In this document: piece after piece, positions 29,738 to 38,843 of the stretch | How positions within the stretch are numbered: position 1 is the stretch's first letter | How the letters are laid out: the number at the start of each line of letters is the position of its first letter | NCBI RefSeq assembly: GCF_017638545.1 | Contig: NZ_CP072110.1 | Location: 2,418,001 to 2,482,000 of the forward strand | DNA from: Psychrosphaera ytuae | Lineage (GTDB): Bacteria; Pseudomonadota; Gammaproteobacteria; Enterobacterales; Alteromonadaceae | Reading direction: 5' to 3' | Length of the DNA: 64,000 nucleotides | Translations under genes and position numbers: made by a program | The notes under the pieces: generated by a model | The model's input: only the letters and a program-made list of their open reading frames with translations | What the model was told of the DNA's origin: nothing | Database searches by the model: none

Positions 29738-31814
29738 AAAAATCCCTCTTCTTGTTTTTGCTGGGCTGTAGTGTGTCTAGCTCTAATACCTGTGTAGCTT
29801 GCACTACAGAGCTAGGTCGGTGCGTGATTGCAATAATGGTCAAATTCAATGCACGCAAATTAGTGTAAATTTGAGATTCTGTTTGTTGATCGAGTTGTGA
29901 TGTCGCTTCATCGAGTAATAACCAACTAGGTTGGTTGTACAAAGCACGAGCGAGTTTAATTCGCTGTAATTCACCGCCCGAGAGAGTAGTACCGCTCTCT
30001 CCGATTAGAGTGTGATACCGCATTGGCAAAGACTCAATCAATGAGTCGATACAACAGACAGAGCAGACTTGCTTGATACGCTCTAGATTAGGTTGGTCAC
30101 TAAACCCAGATACATTCTCGATAATGGATCCTGCCAATAATGCATCCTGTTGCGATATAACTGCGATGTGGCTTCTCAATGCAGAAATTTGGTCTGGCGC
30201 TAGTGTTTTGTCATTGGCAATAAACTCGCCACTCGTAGGAATTTGCAGTCCTAATATCAGGTTACACAAAGTTGATTTACCAGTGCCCGATTTGCCTTTG
30301 ACTAAAACAAAATCACCTCGATTAACAGTTAGGTTTAGTTTTTTAAACAACCAAGGACTGTGATTAGTATACCTAAAGGCTAAGTCTTTAATGGTTAAGC
30401 AGTTGAGCTTTGATATAGGGCTTTGCACTTTTTGTTCTGCTTGGGTAGCCATAACGTCATTGATACGCTCCACATGTAGCTCTAACATTCGCAGCTCAAA
30501 CACATTGTCGAGCAAGGTATTAAGGCGTGTATTTAGTTGTATTTTGTAGGCGATAAATGCGGTCAACATACCAATTGTGAACGGGTCTACAGAAGCGGTC
30601 ATGACAATGTACGCACCCGCAGAAACAACCAAAATGTTGTCTAATCCAGCCGCAATTGCTGTGCCTTGCTGCATGCTGATCCGCTGTTTCGTCAGAGTAA
30701 TCCGCTTGTTAAACAAGTGAGTGATTTTGTCTAACCAGGCCAGATTACGAACTGTTTCCAGTTGACCAAGTTTAATTGATTGAATGGCCTGAACACTTTC
30801 TAAAAAGTGGCCAGAGCTCAACGCATTAGCGTCAATTACTGCGTCGGTACTGTGTTTTACTTTTGTGTAGTAATAAGTGCGAACAGCAATAGTAATAAGA
30901 GTACTGACCAATACGATAAACGTTAACGTCGGACTGTAAATAAACAAAATCACAAAAATGACAAGCGACATTACTCCATCAATAAGAGCCTCGACGACTT
31001 TGCTACTCAATAAAAAGCGGATTTGTTCGATGGACTCAAATCGCGTTTGAATGTCTGCTGGCTGGCGCTTCTTAAAGTAATCTAATGGCAGGGTTAATAA
31101 ATGTTTGAATGTTTTAGTAAATAAGTTTGTGCCTATTTCTGTACCTATAAATAGAGTTAGGTGACTGCGTAGGGTAGAGCTGTAAATAAGAAACAGGCTC
31201 ACGGCTGTAAAAAGGATACCTACCTGTACTAACTTAGTAACATCCTGGCTTGGAATAACATTATCGATGGTATGTTGCACAAAGAGTGGCATTACCAAGC
31301 TGAATATAAGGATTGCAAAGGATAGTAGCATTGTTGCTGAAAAAGCCCACATGGTGGTCTTGTTAATACTGATTAGGTCTCGTAGGCGGTTTTGGTTTGG
31401 CGCTTTAATTGTAGGAGTTTCTGGCGTTGTACTGACTTCTAGCGCGGCACCCGAAAAGTGCGTTTTAGCTTCGGAGAAACTGATTTTGCGAAGACCACGA
31501 GCAGGGTCATGAATTTCAATCTGGCTATCAGTTACAGAAGTTAAAACAACAAAATGATTGTTATCCCAATGAATAATACAAGGTAACGAAAGTTTATTTA
31601 ATTCAGAATGGCTTAAGCCAAGTGGCAGGACCTTGTATTTGAGATCCGTAAACACATCGATAATGTGCGCTAGCGTCATTCCTTTTGCTGAGGTTGGAAA
31701 CTTTTGTCTTAAATACTGCAAGCCTACAGTATTTCTATTCAGGTTCAGCAAAGTTCCAATACAGGCTAGTCCACACTCAGCTTGTTCTGATTGACGTAAA
31801 TATGGTGAGTTCAC
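29721..31814 (-). CDS. C39-peptidase ABC exporter for double-glycine peptides
   Basis: 697-residue exporter of the CvaB/RaxB type: N-terminal C39 peptidase, six-helix ABC membrane domain (about 160-430) and ATPase. The catalytic Cys is in RQSEQAECGLACIG (Cys14), with His in DNNHFVVL and Asp in IHDPARG, so the peptidase looks active. The ATPase has GKSGTGKSTL, LSGGELQRIKLARAL and LLLDEATSQLD. I start at the GTG at 31814 because GGAGG precedes it by seven bases; an upstream GTG (31829) is possible. It would remove the leader from the 56-residue peptide while exporting it. Confidence 0.93.
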   Translation of the reverse strand: MNSPYLRQSEQAECGLACIGTLLNLNRNTVGLQYLRQKFPTSAKGMTLAHIIDVFTDLKYKVLPLGLSHSELNKLSLPCIIHWDNNHFVVLTSVTDSQIEIHDPARGLRKISFSEAKTHFSGAALEVSTTPETPTIKAPNQNRLRDLISINKTTMWAFSATMLLSFAILIFSLVMPLFVQHTIDNVIPSQDVTKLVQVGILFTAVSLFLIYSSTLRSHLTLFIGTEIGTNLFTKTFKHLLTLPLDYFKKRQPADIQTRFESIEQIRFLLSSKVVEALIDGVMSLVIFVILFIYSPTLTFIVLVSTLITIAVRTYYYTKVKHSTDAVIDANALSSGHFLESVQAIQSIKLGQLETVRNLAWLDKITHLFNKRITLTKQRISMQQGTAIAAGLDNILVVSAGAYIVMTASVDPFTIGMLTAFIAYKIQLNTRLNTLLDNVFELRMLELHVERINDVMATQAEQKVQSPISKLNCLTIKDLAFRYTNHSPWLFKKLNLTVNRGDFVLVKGKSGTGKSTLCNLILGLQIPTSGEFIANDKTLAPDQISALRSHIAVISQQDALLAGSIIENVSGFSDQPNLERIKQVCSVCCIDSLIESLPMRYHTLIGESGTTLSGGELQRIKLARALYNQPSWLLLDEATSQLDQQTESQIYTNLRALNLTIIAITHRPSSVVQATQVLELDTLQPSKNKKRDFYVNIK

Positions 31815-31816
31815 TT

Positions 31817-32071
31817 TTAAACCTCCCACTTTATTTCAGCAGGAAGGAGTTCTGAATTATGGCTTATAGCAGTCGTTTGTTGAGATTGAAGATATAGGAA
31901 AAGAACAGCACAAAATAATATTGAAAAAAGAAACACAAAAAACAACCCCAGTTTGGGCATAGTATTTTCTGAGATTGTTCGGGTTCTGGTTTGTAGAGCA
32001 GGAGATAACTTTGTTTTGCTTTCTGGATCAGTAATATTCGAACGTCGGCTTTTACTTAAAAAAGTAGTCAT
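31817..32071 (-). CDS. Short one-TM protein ahead of the exporter (possible remnant or minimal fusion-protein anchor)
   Basis: 84 residues from the ATG with AAGG upstream; longer TTG starts are possible. A basic, Ser/Thr-rich cytoplasmic part is followed by one strong membrane helix (LGLFFVFLFSILFCAVLFLYL) and only about 25 periplasmic residues. The position, directly before a C39 exporter, and the N-in/C-out topology resemble the first part of an HlyD/CvaA membrane-fusion protein. The long periplasmic hairpin and lipoyl parts are absent, and the frame ends three bases before the exporter start. It may be a remnant or a different small accessory subunit. Confidence 0.55.
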   Translation of the reverse strand: MTTFLSKSRRSNITDPESKTKLSPALQTRTRTISENTMPKLGLFFVFLFSILFCAVLFLYLQSQQTTAISHNSELLPAEIKWEV

Positions 32072-32265
32072 CGTCATCATCCTTGATGGTTGGTTTGGAT
32101 AGAATAATTGGCTCAAAAAATAGAACCGTGTCCTTCAATGAGGGAAAGTATTACCTTTTGTAACAAAATTGTAAAACTCTAAAAGATACAGTTTTTTCTA
32201 TACATTTTAGAATATTAGAGCAAGAAGTGGGTTAAAAAGGTACAGCAAATAACGACTTACGTGGT

Positions 32266-32805
32266 TTAGAGAAGAAAAATTTTCCCTGCGCTTTCGATAT
32301 AAAATTGTTCTTTTTGCTGAATTTCTGTACTTGTAGCGATTTCAGCCCATTGATAAAACACGTTGCGATGGACTCGGGCGGTTAAGCCTCTGTGTACTTC
32401 AACGTACAGTTTGGGCTCGGCATTGGGCGCTGTGCCTGTGTTGTTGATAAGAGGGTGCTGCTCACCTAGGACAACTGACTGACCTAAGTTCGTTGTCACT
32501 ACGATGGCGGGGCCTTGCTCTGTGTTTTGGTGCTGCCATTCGGTGATCATAAAGGGTGCATCTTCGACCTGGATTCGGACCTTTTCTGCAGGGGTCTTGA
32601 GAAAATACTCGTTGTCTTCTTTGACTAATACTGATGCAAACAGCTTTACCAGTTTTATTCGGCCTATTGGCGAGCCCATATAAAACCATCGCCCGTCACT
32701 TTTGATCACCATGTCTAAGTCACCACAAAAAGGTGGGTTCCACTTTTCAAAGGGCGGAGATTGACTCAAATCATCGAGTTGTTGAGTAAGGGTTTGGATA
32801 TCCAT
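32266..32805 (-). CDS. DUF1285 family protein
   Basis: 179-residue cytoplasmic protein of a conserved proteobacterial family of unknown function. Recognisable segments are NPPFCGDLDMVIKSDGRWFYMGSPIGR in the first third and VHRGLTARVHRNVFYQWAE near the end. No catalytic motif is apparent. Single gene, divergent from the ybaN-like gene. Confidence 0.8.
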   Translation of the reverse strand: MDIQTLTQQLDDLSQSPPFEKWNPPFCGDLDMVIKSDGRWFYMGSPIGRIKLVKLFASVLVKEDNEYFLKTPAEKVRIQVEDAPFMITEWQHQNTEQGPAIVVTTNLGQSVVLGEQHPLINNTGTAPNAEPKLYVEVHRGLTARVHRNVFYQWAEIATSTEIQQKEQFYIESAGKIFLL

Positions 32806-32903
32806 TTGGGTCCATTGTCTTAGAGTTTGTGCTGTTGTTAAGTATAATAATTACCTGAGTGAAGACAAACCCCAATTACGACAAGCCTAAGTTATTACTA
32901 ATT

Positions 32904-33296
32904 ATGAGAAATATAAAACGTTATCTGTTAATAACAGCAGGTATTATATCTTTGGTATTCGGTATCGTGGGCGTGGTATTGCCGCTTTTACCAACGACAC
33001 CGTTTGTGCTTTTAGCGGCGGTGTGTTTTTCGCAATCTTCACCTAGGTTTCATAATTGGTTGGTCAATCACCATACTTTTGGTCCATTAATCAATGACTG
33101 GCAGCAATATGGTGCAATCAAACCACCGGCCAAACGCGCGGCTACCTTTGGCATAGTGGTAGTTGGTGGACTGTCGCTTTATTTGGTAAAGCCCCCGTAC
33201 GTCGCTACAATATTAATAGTTTGTGTATTTGTCGGGGTGTTGGGCTTTATTTGGACCAGACCCTCAGGCGATAGCAGTTGTTCTGTTGATAATTAA
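32904..33296 (+). CDS. YbaN-like inner-membrane protein (DUF454)
   Basis: About 130 residues with three or four membrane helices. The family signature LPLLPTTPFVLLAAVCFSQ is followed by SPRFHNWLVNHHTFGPLI. I prefer the ATG at 32904 because the protein then begins like the family (RNIKRYLLITAG); a GTG at 32859 would add 15 residues. Function unknown. It precedes the next small gene by 12 bases. Confidence 0.85.
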   Translation: MRNIKRYLLITAGIISLVFGIVGVVLPLLPTTPFVLLAAVCFSQSSPRFHNWLVNHHTFGPLINDWQQYGAIKPPAKRAATFGIVVVGGLSLYLVKPPYVATILIVCVFVGVLGFIWTRPSGDSSCSVDN

Positions 33297-33308
33297 CATG
33301 GAGATAAG

Positions 33309-33563
33309 ATGACACAGTTTCGATTTCAGGTGATGGCACCAGAAACGCGGGAGCCGATCCAGCATGTTCGGGTAGAGCCTGCGCCAGACTGGGACGACTT
33401 TAAAGAGTTTGTTGAGCAATACATCGAATCTACAGGCGCTGAAATAAAAGTGGCCGATTACGGTATGGACCGCCACCAGATTGACTATGAACTCGATGGT
33501 GAAAGGTATCTAATGCATTACGAACACTATACCCAGTCGGTCTGGATTGAGCCAAAAAAATAG
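33309..33563 (+). CDS. Small conserved cytoplasmic protein
   Basis: 84 acidic residues (many Asp/Glu, and Trp/Tyr in the second half) without signal or membrane segment. It may belong to the DUF3630-type group found in marine gammaproteobacteria, but I am not certain. A GGAGATAAG ribosome site precedes ATG, and the 12-base spacing suggests an operon with the ybaN-like gene. Confidence 0.65.
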   Translation: MTQFRFQVMAPETREPIQHVRVEPAPDWDDFKEFVEQYIESTGAEIKVADYGMDRHQIDYELDGERYLMHYEHYTQSVWIEPKK

Positions 33564-33566
33564 CAT

Positions 33567-33592
33567 AAAAAAAGCCCTTATTGGGCTTTTTT
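33567..33592. terminator. Terminator between the 84-residue gene and speE
   Basis: AAAAAGCCC-ttatt-GGGCTTTTT hairpin with A/T runs on both sides, so it can serve both convergent genes. Confidence 0.9.
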
Positions 33593-33613
33593 AGTATTTA
33601 GAGTTCGAGACGC

Positions 33614-34507
33614 TTATTTTGCGGTCTGATCTTTAAACGCTTTAGCTAAAAAGTTAGGTAGCGCTTGTGATGCTTTGTGCATTTCGGCGTTGTAGTACTG
33701 TAAGTCGCCTTCTGCTGCTAGTTCGGCTGCATCCGCTTCGCGGAATCCATCAAATTGACCTGATTTTTTAGCCATAGTGCCAGACCACCAACCCGATGGG
33801 TAAATCATCTGTGGGAAGTTAACGTGTTTTAAGTCACTAAAGCCAACATCTAACATTGCTTGGCGCATGTCCATTAGTAGTGGTAAGTGCAGCAGTGGAG
33901 ATTCACTTTGCTGAACAAACACACCGTCTTTGCGAAGTGCGCGTAAGCAGTTAGTATAAAAAGCGTGATTAAATAAACCTTCACCAGGACCTACTGGATC
34001 TGTGCTGTCGACGATGATGATGTCAATAGACTCATCCGCTGCGTCCGCCATAAACTTGATGCCGTCATCAAATAAAATGTGAGCGCGAGGGTCGTTGTTC
34101 TTTTCACATAACTCTGGGAAGTACAACTCAGCCATTTCGGTTACGACTTTGTCGATATCGATTTGATGAACGGATTCAACCCCTTTATGACGCAACACTT
34201 CACGTAAAGTACCACAGTCTCCACCGCCGATGATCACAACGTTCTTAGGATTTGGATGACTGAAAAGCGCAGGGTGACTCATCATTTCGTGATACAAAAA
34301 GTTTTCACGGCTAGACACCATTGTACAGCCATCTAGCATCATCAAATTACCAAACTCTTCCGTCTCATACATTTCGACTAACTGGAAGTCAGATTGTTTG
34401 CTCGCTAGTTTGCGTTTGATCTTTAAACCGAATGCGGCACCGTTATTAATTTCGTTGCACCATTCGTCATTCATCAATGATGGGTTTGTGTTTTTTTGCG
34501 TGGTCAC
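33614..34507 (-). CDS. speE: Polyamine aminopropyltransferase (spermidine synthase) SpeE
   Basis: Transfers an aminopropyl group from decarboxylated S-adenosylmethionine to putrescine. The 297-residue chain has the Rossmann motif VIIGGGDCGTLREVLRH (usual reading GGDGG; here GGDCG), the catalytic segment IIVDSTDPVGPGEGLF, and the expected two-domain layout. Divergent from speA, which makes the agmatine precursor of putrescine, so the two neighbours serve one pathway. Confidence 0.93.
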   Translation of the reverse strand: MTTQKNTNPSLMNDEWCNEINNGAAFGLKIKRKLASKQSDFQLVEMYETEEFGNLMMLDGCTMVSSRENFLYHEMMSHPALFSHPNPKNVVIIGGGDCGTLREVLRHKGVESVHQIDIDKVVTEMAELYFPELCEKNNDPRAHILFDDGIKFMADAADESIDIIIVDSTDPVGPGEGLFNHAFYTNCLRALRKDGVFVQQSESPLLHLPLLMDMRQAMLDVGFSDLKHVNFPQMIYPSGWWSGTMAKKSGQFDGFREADAAELAAEGDLQYYNAEMHKASQALPNFLAKAFKDQTAK

Positions 34508-34705
34508 TCACGTCTCCAATTAATTAAGGTTGAATAAACCCTGTTATTTTCGTTGATAATTGCCGTTATCGCAATTTTTGTTTTTTGTTTGCGGTCGTTT
34601 ATGGGCTAAAATAGCGGATCTACTGGTACTTTTGTTGGACTGTTGATCTCCTTTGTTGTCCAATGAGTTTAAGGGTACTGACTTATTTCATTCTTAAGGG
34701 TGACA

Positions 34706-36598
34706 ATGACGAATTCGGCCGTAAATTTTGCTAAAAAAACATACAACGTAAAACGTTGGAGTGAAGGTTATGTGGATATTAATGCACAAGGTGAGCTATG
34801 TGTAAATCCACTGAAAAAAGCCGGTGCTGGTAGCATCAATTTGGCAACACTCGCAGAGCAACTAAAAGAAGAGGGACTAACCCTGCCTATTTTGGTGCGC
34901 TTTACCGATATTCTTGGTCATAGAGCCAGCTCTTTAATCAATGCCTTTGCAAATGCCAAAAAAGAGCGAGAGTACGAAGGCAAGTACACGGCCGTCTACC
35001 CGATAAAAGTAAATCAGCAATTTTCTGTTGTTGAAAAATTAGTATCACACCCATCTAACAAAGTGGGTTTAGAGGCGGGAAGTAAACCTGAGTTAATGGC
35101 AATTTTGGGTATATCAGAATCACCATTGACGATTGTTTGTAATGGATACAAAGACAGTGAGTTTTTGCGCTTAGCTTGTATTGGTCAAGCGATGGGCCAC
35201 AACGTCCATATCGTTGTTGAAAAAATGACAGAAGTTGATGCATTAATCCAAGCGGCGAGTGATATTGGTGTGATGCCTACGATTGGTATTCGTATTCGTT
35301 TAAATTCAATCGGCAAAGGAAAATGGCAAAACACAGGTGGCGAAAAAGGTAAATTTGGCCTGTCTGCTAACCAAGTGTTACAAGTCATCGATAAGCTAAA
35401 AGCAGCCGACAAGCTGCAGCATCTTAACTTAGTGCATTTTCATATTGGGTCACAAATCGCCAATATTCGCGATATCCACAACGCAATTCGCGAATGTGCC
35501 CGTCACTATGCAGAGCTCAATCAAATGGGCGTACCAATCTCTATTATTGATGTTGGTGGTGGCCTAGGTGTCGATTACGAAGGGACAGGTTCAAGAAGCT
35601 CATGTTCAATGAACTACACCATGGCAGAATACGCTAAAAACGTGATTTCTCCGATTGTCGAAATTTGTGAGAAGTTTGATTTGCCGCACCCTGATATCAT
35701 TACCGAATCTGGACGTGCGATGACCGCGCATCACGCTATGTTGATCACTGATGTGATTGATGTTGAAAAAGCACCTGTACCTGAGGTTGTCGAAGCTCCA
35801 AGTGAAGATTGTCCGACGATAATTCACGAGTTGTGGCGTTCGTACCAATTGATTGATGGGCGTCATGCGCTTGAGTCATTTCACGACGCCGTGCACCTAT
35901 TCTCTGATGCACATCAGCAATATGTAGTAGGTTTAATTAGTTTGCAGCATTGGGCAAAGGTTGAGCAGCTGTATTTTAAAATCCTTAGCGCAGTTCGCGA
36001 AGAACTAGACCCAAGGTCACGCTCCCACCGTGAAGTTCTTGACGAAATTAATGAAAAATTAGCAGATAAGCTATTTGTTAACTTTAGCTTATTCCAATCA
36101 TTACCTGATGTATGGGGTATTGAGCAGTTATTCCCGGTTATGCCGATTAAATATCTAGATCAACCTCTGGAAAACCGAGCCATTATTCAAGACATTACGT
36201 GTGACTCAGACGGTCAAATTAGACAGTATGTAGATGGTGCCGGAGTAGAAAGTACATTGCCTTTACCGCCATATACTGACAACAATGACTATCTTATCGG
36301 CATGTTTATGGTTGGTGCCTATCAAGAGATACTCGGTGATTTGCATAACCTTTTTGGTGATACAGATTCGGTTCATGTGCAATTAGATGACTCCGACCCA
36401 AGAGGGTACGTTTTTACCCAGTCATTAAAAGGTGAAAACGTGGCCGACGTACTTGCTCACGTACAATATGACTCAAACAAACTGTTAGAAAGCTATGAGC
36501 GTCAAATGGAAAGTGCCGAGCTCTCGACAGAAAAAGCACAACAATTTATAGAAGAATTACAAGCTGGGCTCACTGGTTACACCTATTTTGAAGATTAA
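34706..36598 (+). CDS. speA: Biosynthetic arginine decarboxylase SpeA
   Basis: PLP-dependent, fold-III decarboxylase of 630 residues making agmatine from arginine. The PLP lysine is in YTAVYPIKVNQQ; the Gly-rich phosphate site in DVGGGLGVDYEG; a conserved ESGRAMTAHHA segment follows. I start at the ATG preceded by TAAGGGTGA; a GTG six bases upstream is in frame. A dyad TTGGAC/GTCCAA lies in the leader about 45-70 bases before the start. Confidence 0.96.
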   Translation: MTNSAVNFAKKTYNVKRWSEGYVDINAQGELCVNPLKKAGAGSINLATLAEQLKEEGLTLPILVRFTDILGHRASSLINAFANAKKEREYEGKYTAVYPIKVNQQFSVVEKLVSHPSNKVGLEAGSKPELMAILGISESPLTIVCNGYKDSEFLRLACIGQAMGHNVHIVVEKMTEVDALIQAASDIGVMPTIGIRIRLNSIGKGKWQNTGGEKGKFGLSANQVLQVIDKLKAADKLQHLNLVHFHIGSQIANIRDIHNAIRECARHYAELNQMGVPISIIDVGGGLGVDYEGTGSRSSCSMNYTMAEYAKNVISPIVEICEKFDLPHPDIITESGRAMTAHHAMLITDVIDVEKAPVPEVVEAPSEDCPTIIHELWRSYQLIDGRHALESFHDAVHLFSDAHQQYVVGLISLQHWAKVEQLYFKILSAVREELDPRSRSHREVLDEINEKLADKLFVNFSLFQSLPDVWGIEQLFPVMPIKYLDQPLENRAIIQDITCDSDGQIRQYVDGAGVESTLPLPPYTDNNDYLIGMFMVGAYQEILGDLHNLFGDTDSVHVQLDDSDPRGYVFTQSLKGENVADVLAHVQYDSNKLLESYERQMESAELSTEKAQQFIEELQAGLTGYTYFED

Positions 36599-36608
36599 TA
36601 GAGGAAGG

Positions 36609-37523
36609 ATGATGTTCAATCTTTTGGCGGCGGTAGGCCGCTTTATTCGCGCTACGTTTTCATTTATTTCTTACACGATTAACACCCTATTTTGGGCAAC
36701 ACCGATCTTCATACTGTCGGTATTTAAACTGATACCGCTTAAGGTCACTCGTAAATACATTTCAATGGCATTGGATTTTTGTGCTTCAGGTTGGGTCTCC
36801 GTTAATACAGGGATTCAGAAGTTTTTCGCTGATTATAAAATCCATGTATCGGGTGACACCAACTTATCGAAGAAAGATTGGTATTTGGTTTTGGCCAATC
36901 ACCAATCATGGACGGACATTTTAATCCTGCAAAGGGTTTTTAATGGTCAGATTCCATTTTTGAAGTTCTTTTTAAAGCGAGAGCTCATCTACGTACCAGT
37001 ACTTGGTTTGGCATGGTGGGCTTTGGACTTCCCCTTTATGCGCAGATACAAAAAAGAATTTTTGGCTAAACATCCTCACTTAAAAGGCAAAGACTTAGAA
37101 ACCACTAAAAAAGCCTGTGAAATTTTTAAATTTAAGCCTGTGTCCGTGATGAACTTTATTGAGGGAACACGTTTTACCAAAGAAAAACACGAGCGCCAAG
37201 AGAGTCCTTACCAAGGGCTGCTAAAGCCCAAATCCGGTGGTATAGGATTTGTGTTAACTGTTATGGGAGAGCAACTACACAAAGTTGTCGATGTCACGAT
37301 TTATTACCCAAACAAAATTCCTACTTTTTATAACTTTATTTCTGGTCGATTAAAAAATGTGTATTTACATGTTAACTTACATGAAATAACGAGCGACTTG
37401 TTAGGCGACTATGCCAATGACATGGAATACAAGAAACGCCTACACCAATGGGTAAACAAAGTATGGCTCGAAAAAGAACAAACTTTGTTGCGTTTGCAAA
37501 AGCAAGCCGAAGTAGCAAAATAA
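36609..37523 (+). CDS. YihG-like lysophospholipid acyltransferase, copy 1
   Basis: Membrane-bound PlsC-family acyltransferase of about 304 residues. The N-terminus has two hydrophobic segments; the acyltransferase box NHQSWTD and the substrate-box FIEGTRFTKEK are intact. GAGGAAGG abuts the first of two ATG codons, so the second (36612) may be used. It follows speA by ten bases. It is close in layout and sequence to the next gene, indicating tandem duplication. Confidence 0.88.
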   Translation: MMFNLLAAVGRFIRATFSFISYTINTLFWATPIFILSVFKLIPLKVTRKYISMALDFCASGWVSVNTGIQKFFADYKIHVSGDTNLSKKDWYLVLANHQSWTDILILQRVFNGQIPFLKFFLKRELIYVPVLGLAWWALDFPFMRRYKKEFLAKHPHLKGKDLETTKKACEIFKFKPVSVMNFIEGTRFTKEKHERQESPYQGLLKPKSGGIGFVLTVMGEQLHKVVDVTIYYPNKIPTFYNFISGRLKNVYLHVNLHEITSDLLGDYANDMEYKKRLHQWVNKVWLEKEQTLLRLQKQAEVAK

Positions 37524-37533
37524 GGAATTCAAT

Positions 37534-38424
37534 ATGTTATCTTTTTTACCGAGTTGGCTGCTGATTTTTATCACAGTCCCTTTGTTTTTCTCTATCACCG
37601 CAATTATTGGTGGCACCATCTTTTGTTTTGGTTTGATTAAGTTCTTTTTACCAATTAAACCGATTTCGTTGGCAGTAAGTTGGATTAACAATATTTTATT
37701 TAGAGGTTGGGCATTGTGTAATCTGTTGGCCATGAACCTAACAAACCCAATTAAATGGGAGATTGATTCGGACCAGAAGTACGACAAAAAAAGCTGGTAC
37801 TTGTTAATTTGTAATCACATTAGTTGGGTCGACATTATGGTTTTGACTCAAGTTGCACTGCACTCTATGCCATCTCCTAAGTTCTTTTTGAAAAATGAAC
37901 TAAAGTTTGTGCCATTTGTTGGCATGGCTGCTTGGGCAATGGACATGCCGTTTATGAAGCGTTTTAGCCGTAGCTACTTAGAAAAACATCCAGAGAAAAA
38001 GGGCGAAGACATTCGCACCACGAAAAAGTCTTGTGCCAAATTTAAATATATACCGGCGACGATCATTAACTTTGTTGAAGGCACGCGTTTTACTAAAGAA
38101 AAGCAAGTGCAATCAGGTACTGACCTACAACACTTACTCCCACCTCGAGCGGGCGGTATTGCCTTTACGCTGGCAGCAATGGGGCATTTGTTTTCGGGCG
38201 TGTTAAATGTGACTTTGAACTACCCAGATAATGAAGTACCTGCGCAAGACTTATTGTTGGGTAAATTAAAGCGCGTTCAAGTTAAGATTGAAGTAATGGA
38301 AGTGAACGACGAAATCATTGGCGACTATTTTGAAGATGATTCGTTTAAGATCCGATTTCAAAATTGGCTTAACGTTGTCTGGACGGAAAAAGATAAGTTA
38401 CTCGCTAAGCTGAACAACAGTTAA
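37534..38424 (+). CDS. YihG-like lysophospholipid acyltransferase, copy 2
   Basis: 296-residue paralogue of the preceding gene: NHISWVD box, then KFFLKNEL, WAMDMPFMKRF and FVEGTRFTKEK in the same order as copy 1. The two copies have clearly diverged, so the duplication is old and each may favour a different acyl donor or head group. Start has AGGAATTCAATATG; a palindromic terminator follows. Confidence 0.88.
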   Translation: MLSFLPSWLLIFITVPLFFSITAIIGGTIFCFGLIKFFLPIKPISLAVSWINNILFRGWALCNLLAMNLTNPIKWEIDSDQKYDKKSWYLLICNHISWVDIMVLTQVALHSMPSPKFFLKNELKFVPFVGMAAWAMDMPFMKRFSRSYLEKHPEKKGEDIRTTKKSCAKFKYIPATIINFVEGTRFTKEKQVQSGTDLQHLLPPRAGGIAFTLAAMGHLFSGVLNVTLNYPDNEVPAQDLLLGKLKRVQVKIEVMEVNDEIIGDYFEDDSFKIRFQNWLNVVWTEKDKLLAKLNNS

Positions 38425-38452
38425 ATAATAGCGAAACCAAAACTCAAACATG

Positions 38453-38477
38453 AAAAAGCCACCCTAGGGTGGCTTTT
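38453..38477. terminator. Palindromic terminator after the acyltransferase pair
   Basis: Perfect palindrome built on AAAAGCCACCC/GGGTGGCTTTT with no real loop bases. Short T runs lie on both strands, so it could also end a minus-strand transcript from the Fur-box region to its right. Confidence 0.85.
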
Positions 38478-38843
38478 CATTTCTACCAACAAACACTTAT
38501 TAACCCTTTTACAGTAGGTTACAACTGGATCTCATCGTTCACCAATAGGCTTCTCCTTTGCGCTTCCAGATTGATATTCAGCAGACTTGCGCCAAGTCTA
38601 CTCCACTCTGATAGACGGTTATGATTAATTCTTAATGAGAATTATTATCAACTTCGGTAACTATAGACCAGTGATTTTATTAATGCAAGTGAGAATTGTT
38701 ATCATTTGTGAGGTTTGTTTTGTTGGGAAAATACTTGGGATGGTTTTTTAGAAGTAGTGGCTAAAATGAAGTTAAAAACTTAATCGAGGAAGTGTGAATA
38801 AAGTGAGTGAGCTTCAATACTTGAAGCTCACTAATAGGGTGAG
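38478..38843. other. Gene-less 366-base stretch with two Fur-box-like sites
   Basis: No credible coding frame on either strand. It contains two Fur-like 15-mers (see next entry) and a perfect hairpin AGACTTG-gcg-CAAGTCT (minus strand, near 38583-38600). A 12-base-arm hairpin AGTGAGCTTCAA/TTGAAGCTCACT at about 38807-38833 probably ends the DUF2489 transcript. Confidence 0.6.
38636..38704. promoter_or_regulatory. Two Fur-box-like sequences
   Basis: TGAGAATTATTATCA (38636-38650) differs from the 7-1-7 Fur consensus TGATAATnATTATCA at one base. TGAGAATTGTTATCA (38690-38704) differs at two. They are 54 bases apart (start to start), which would place two Fur dimers on about the same face. No iron gene adjoins them. 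Confidence 0.65.

Noticed and set aside
34663..34734. 23-codon frame overlapping the speA start, like a regulatory leader peptide
   Set aside because: No Shine-Dalgarno before its ATG and no enrichment in arginine or ornithine-related codons; overlap may be chance.
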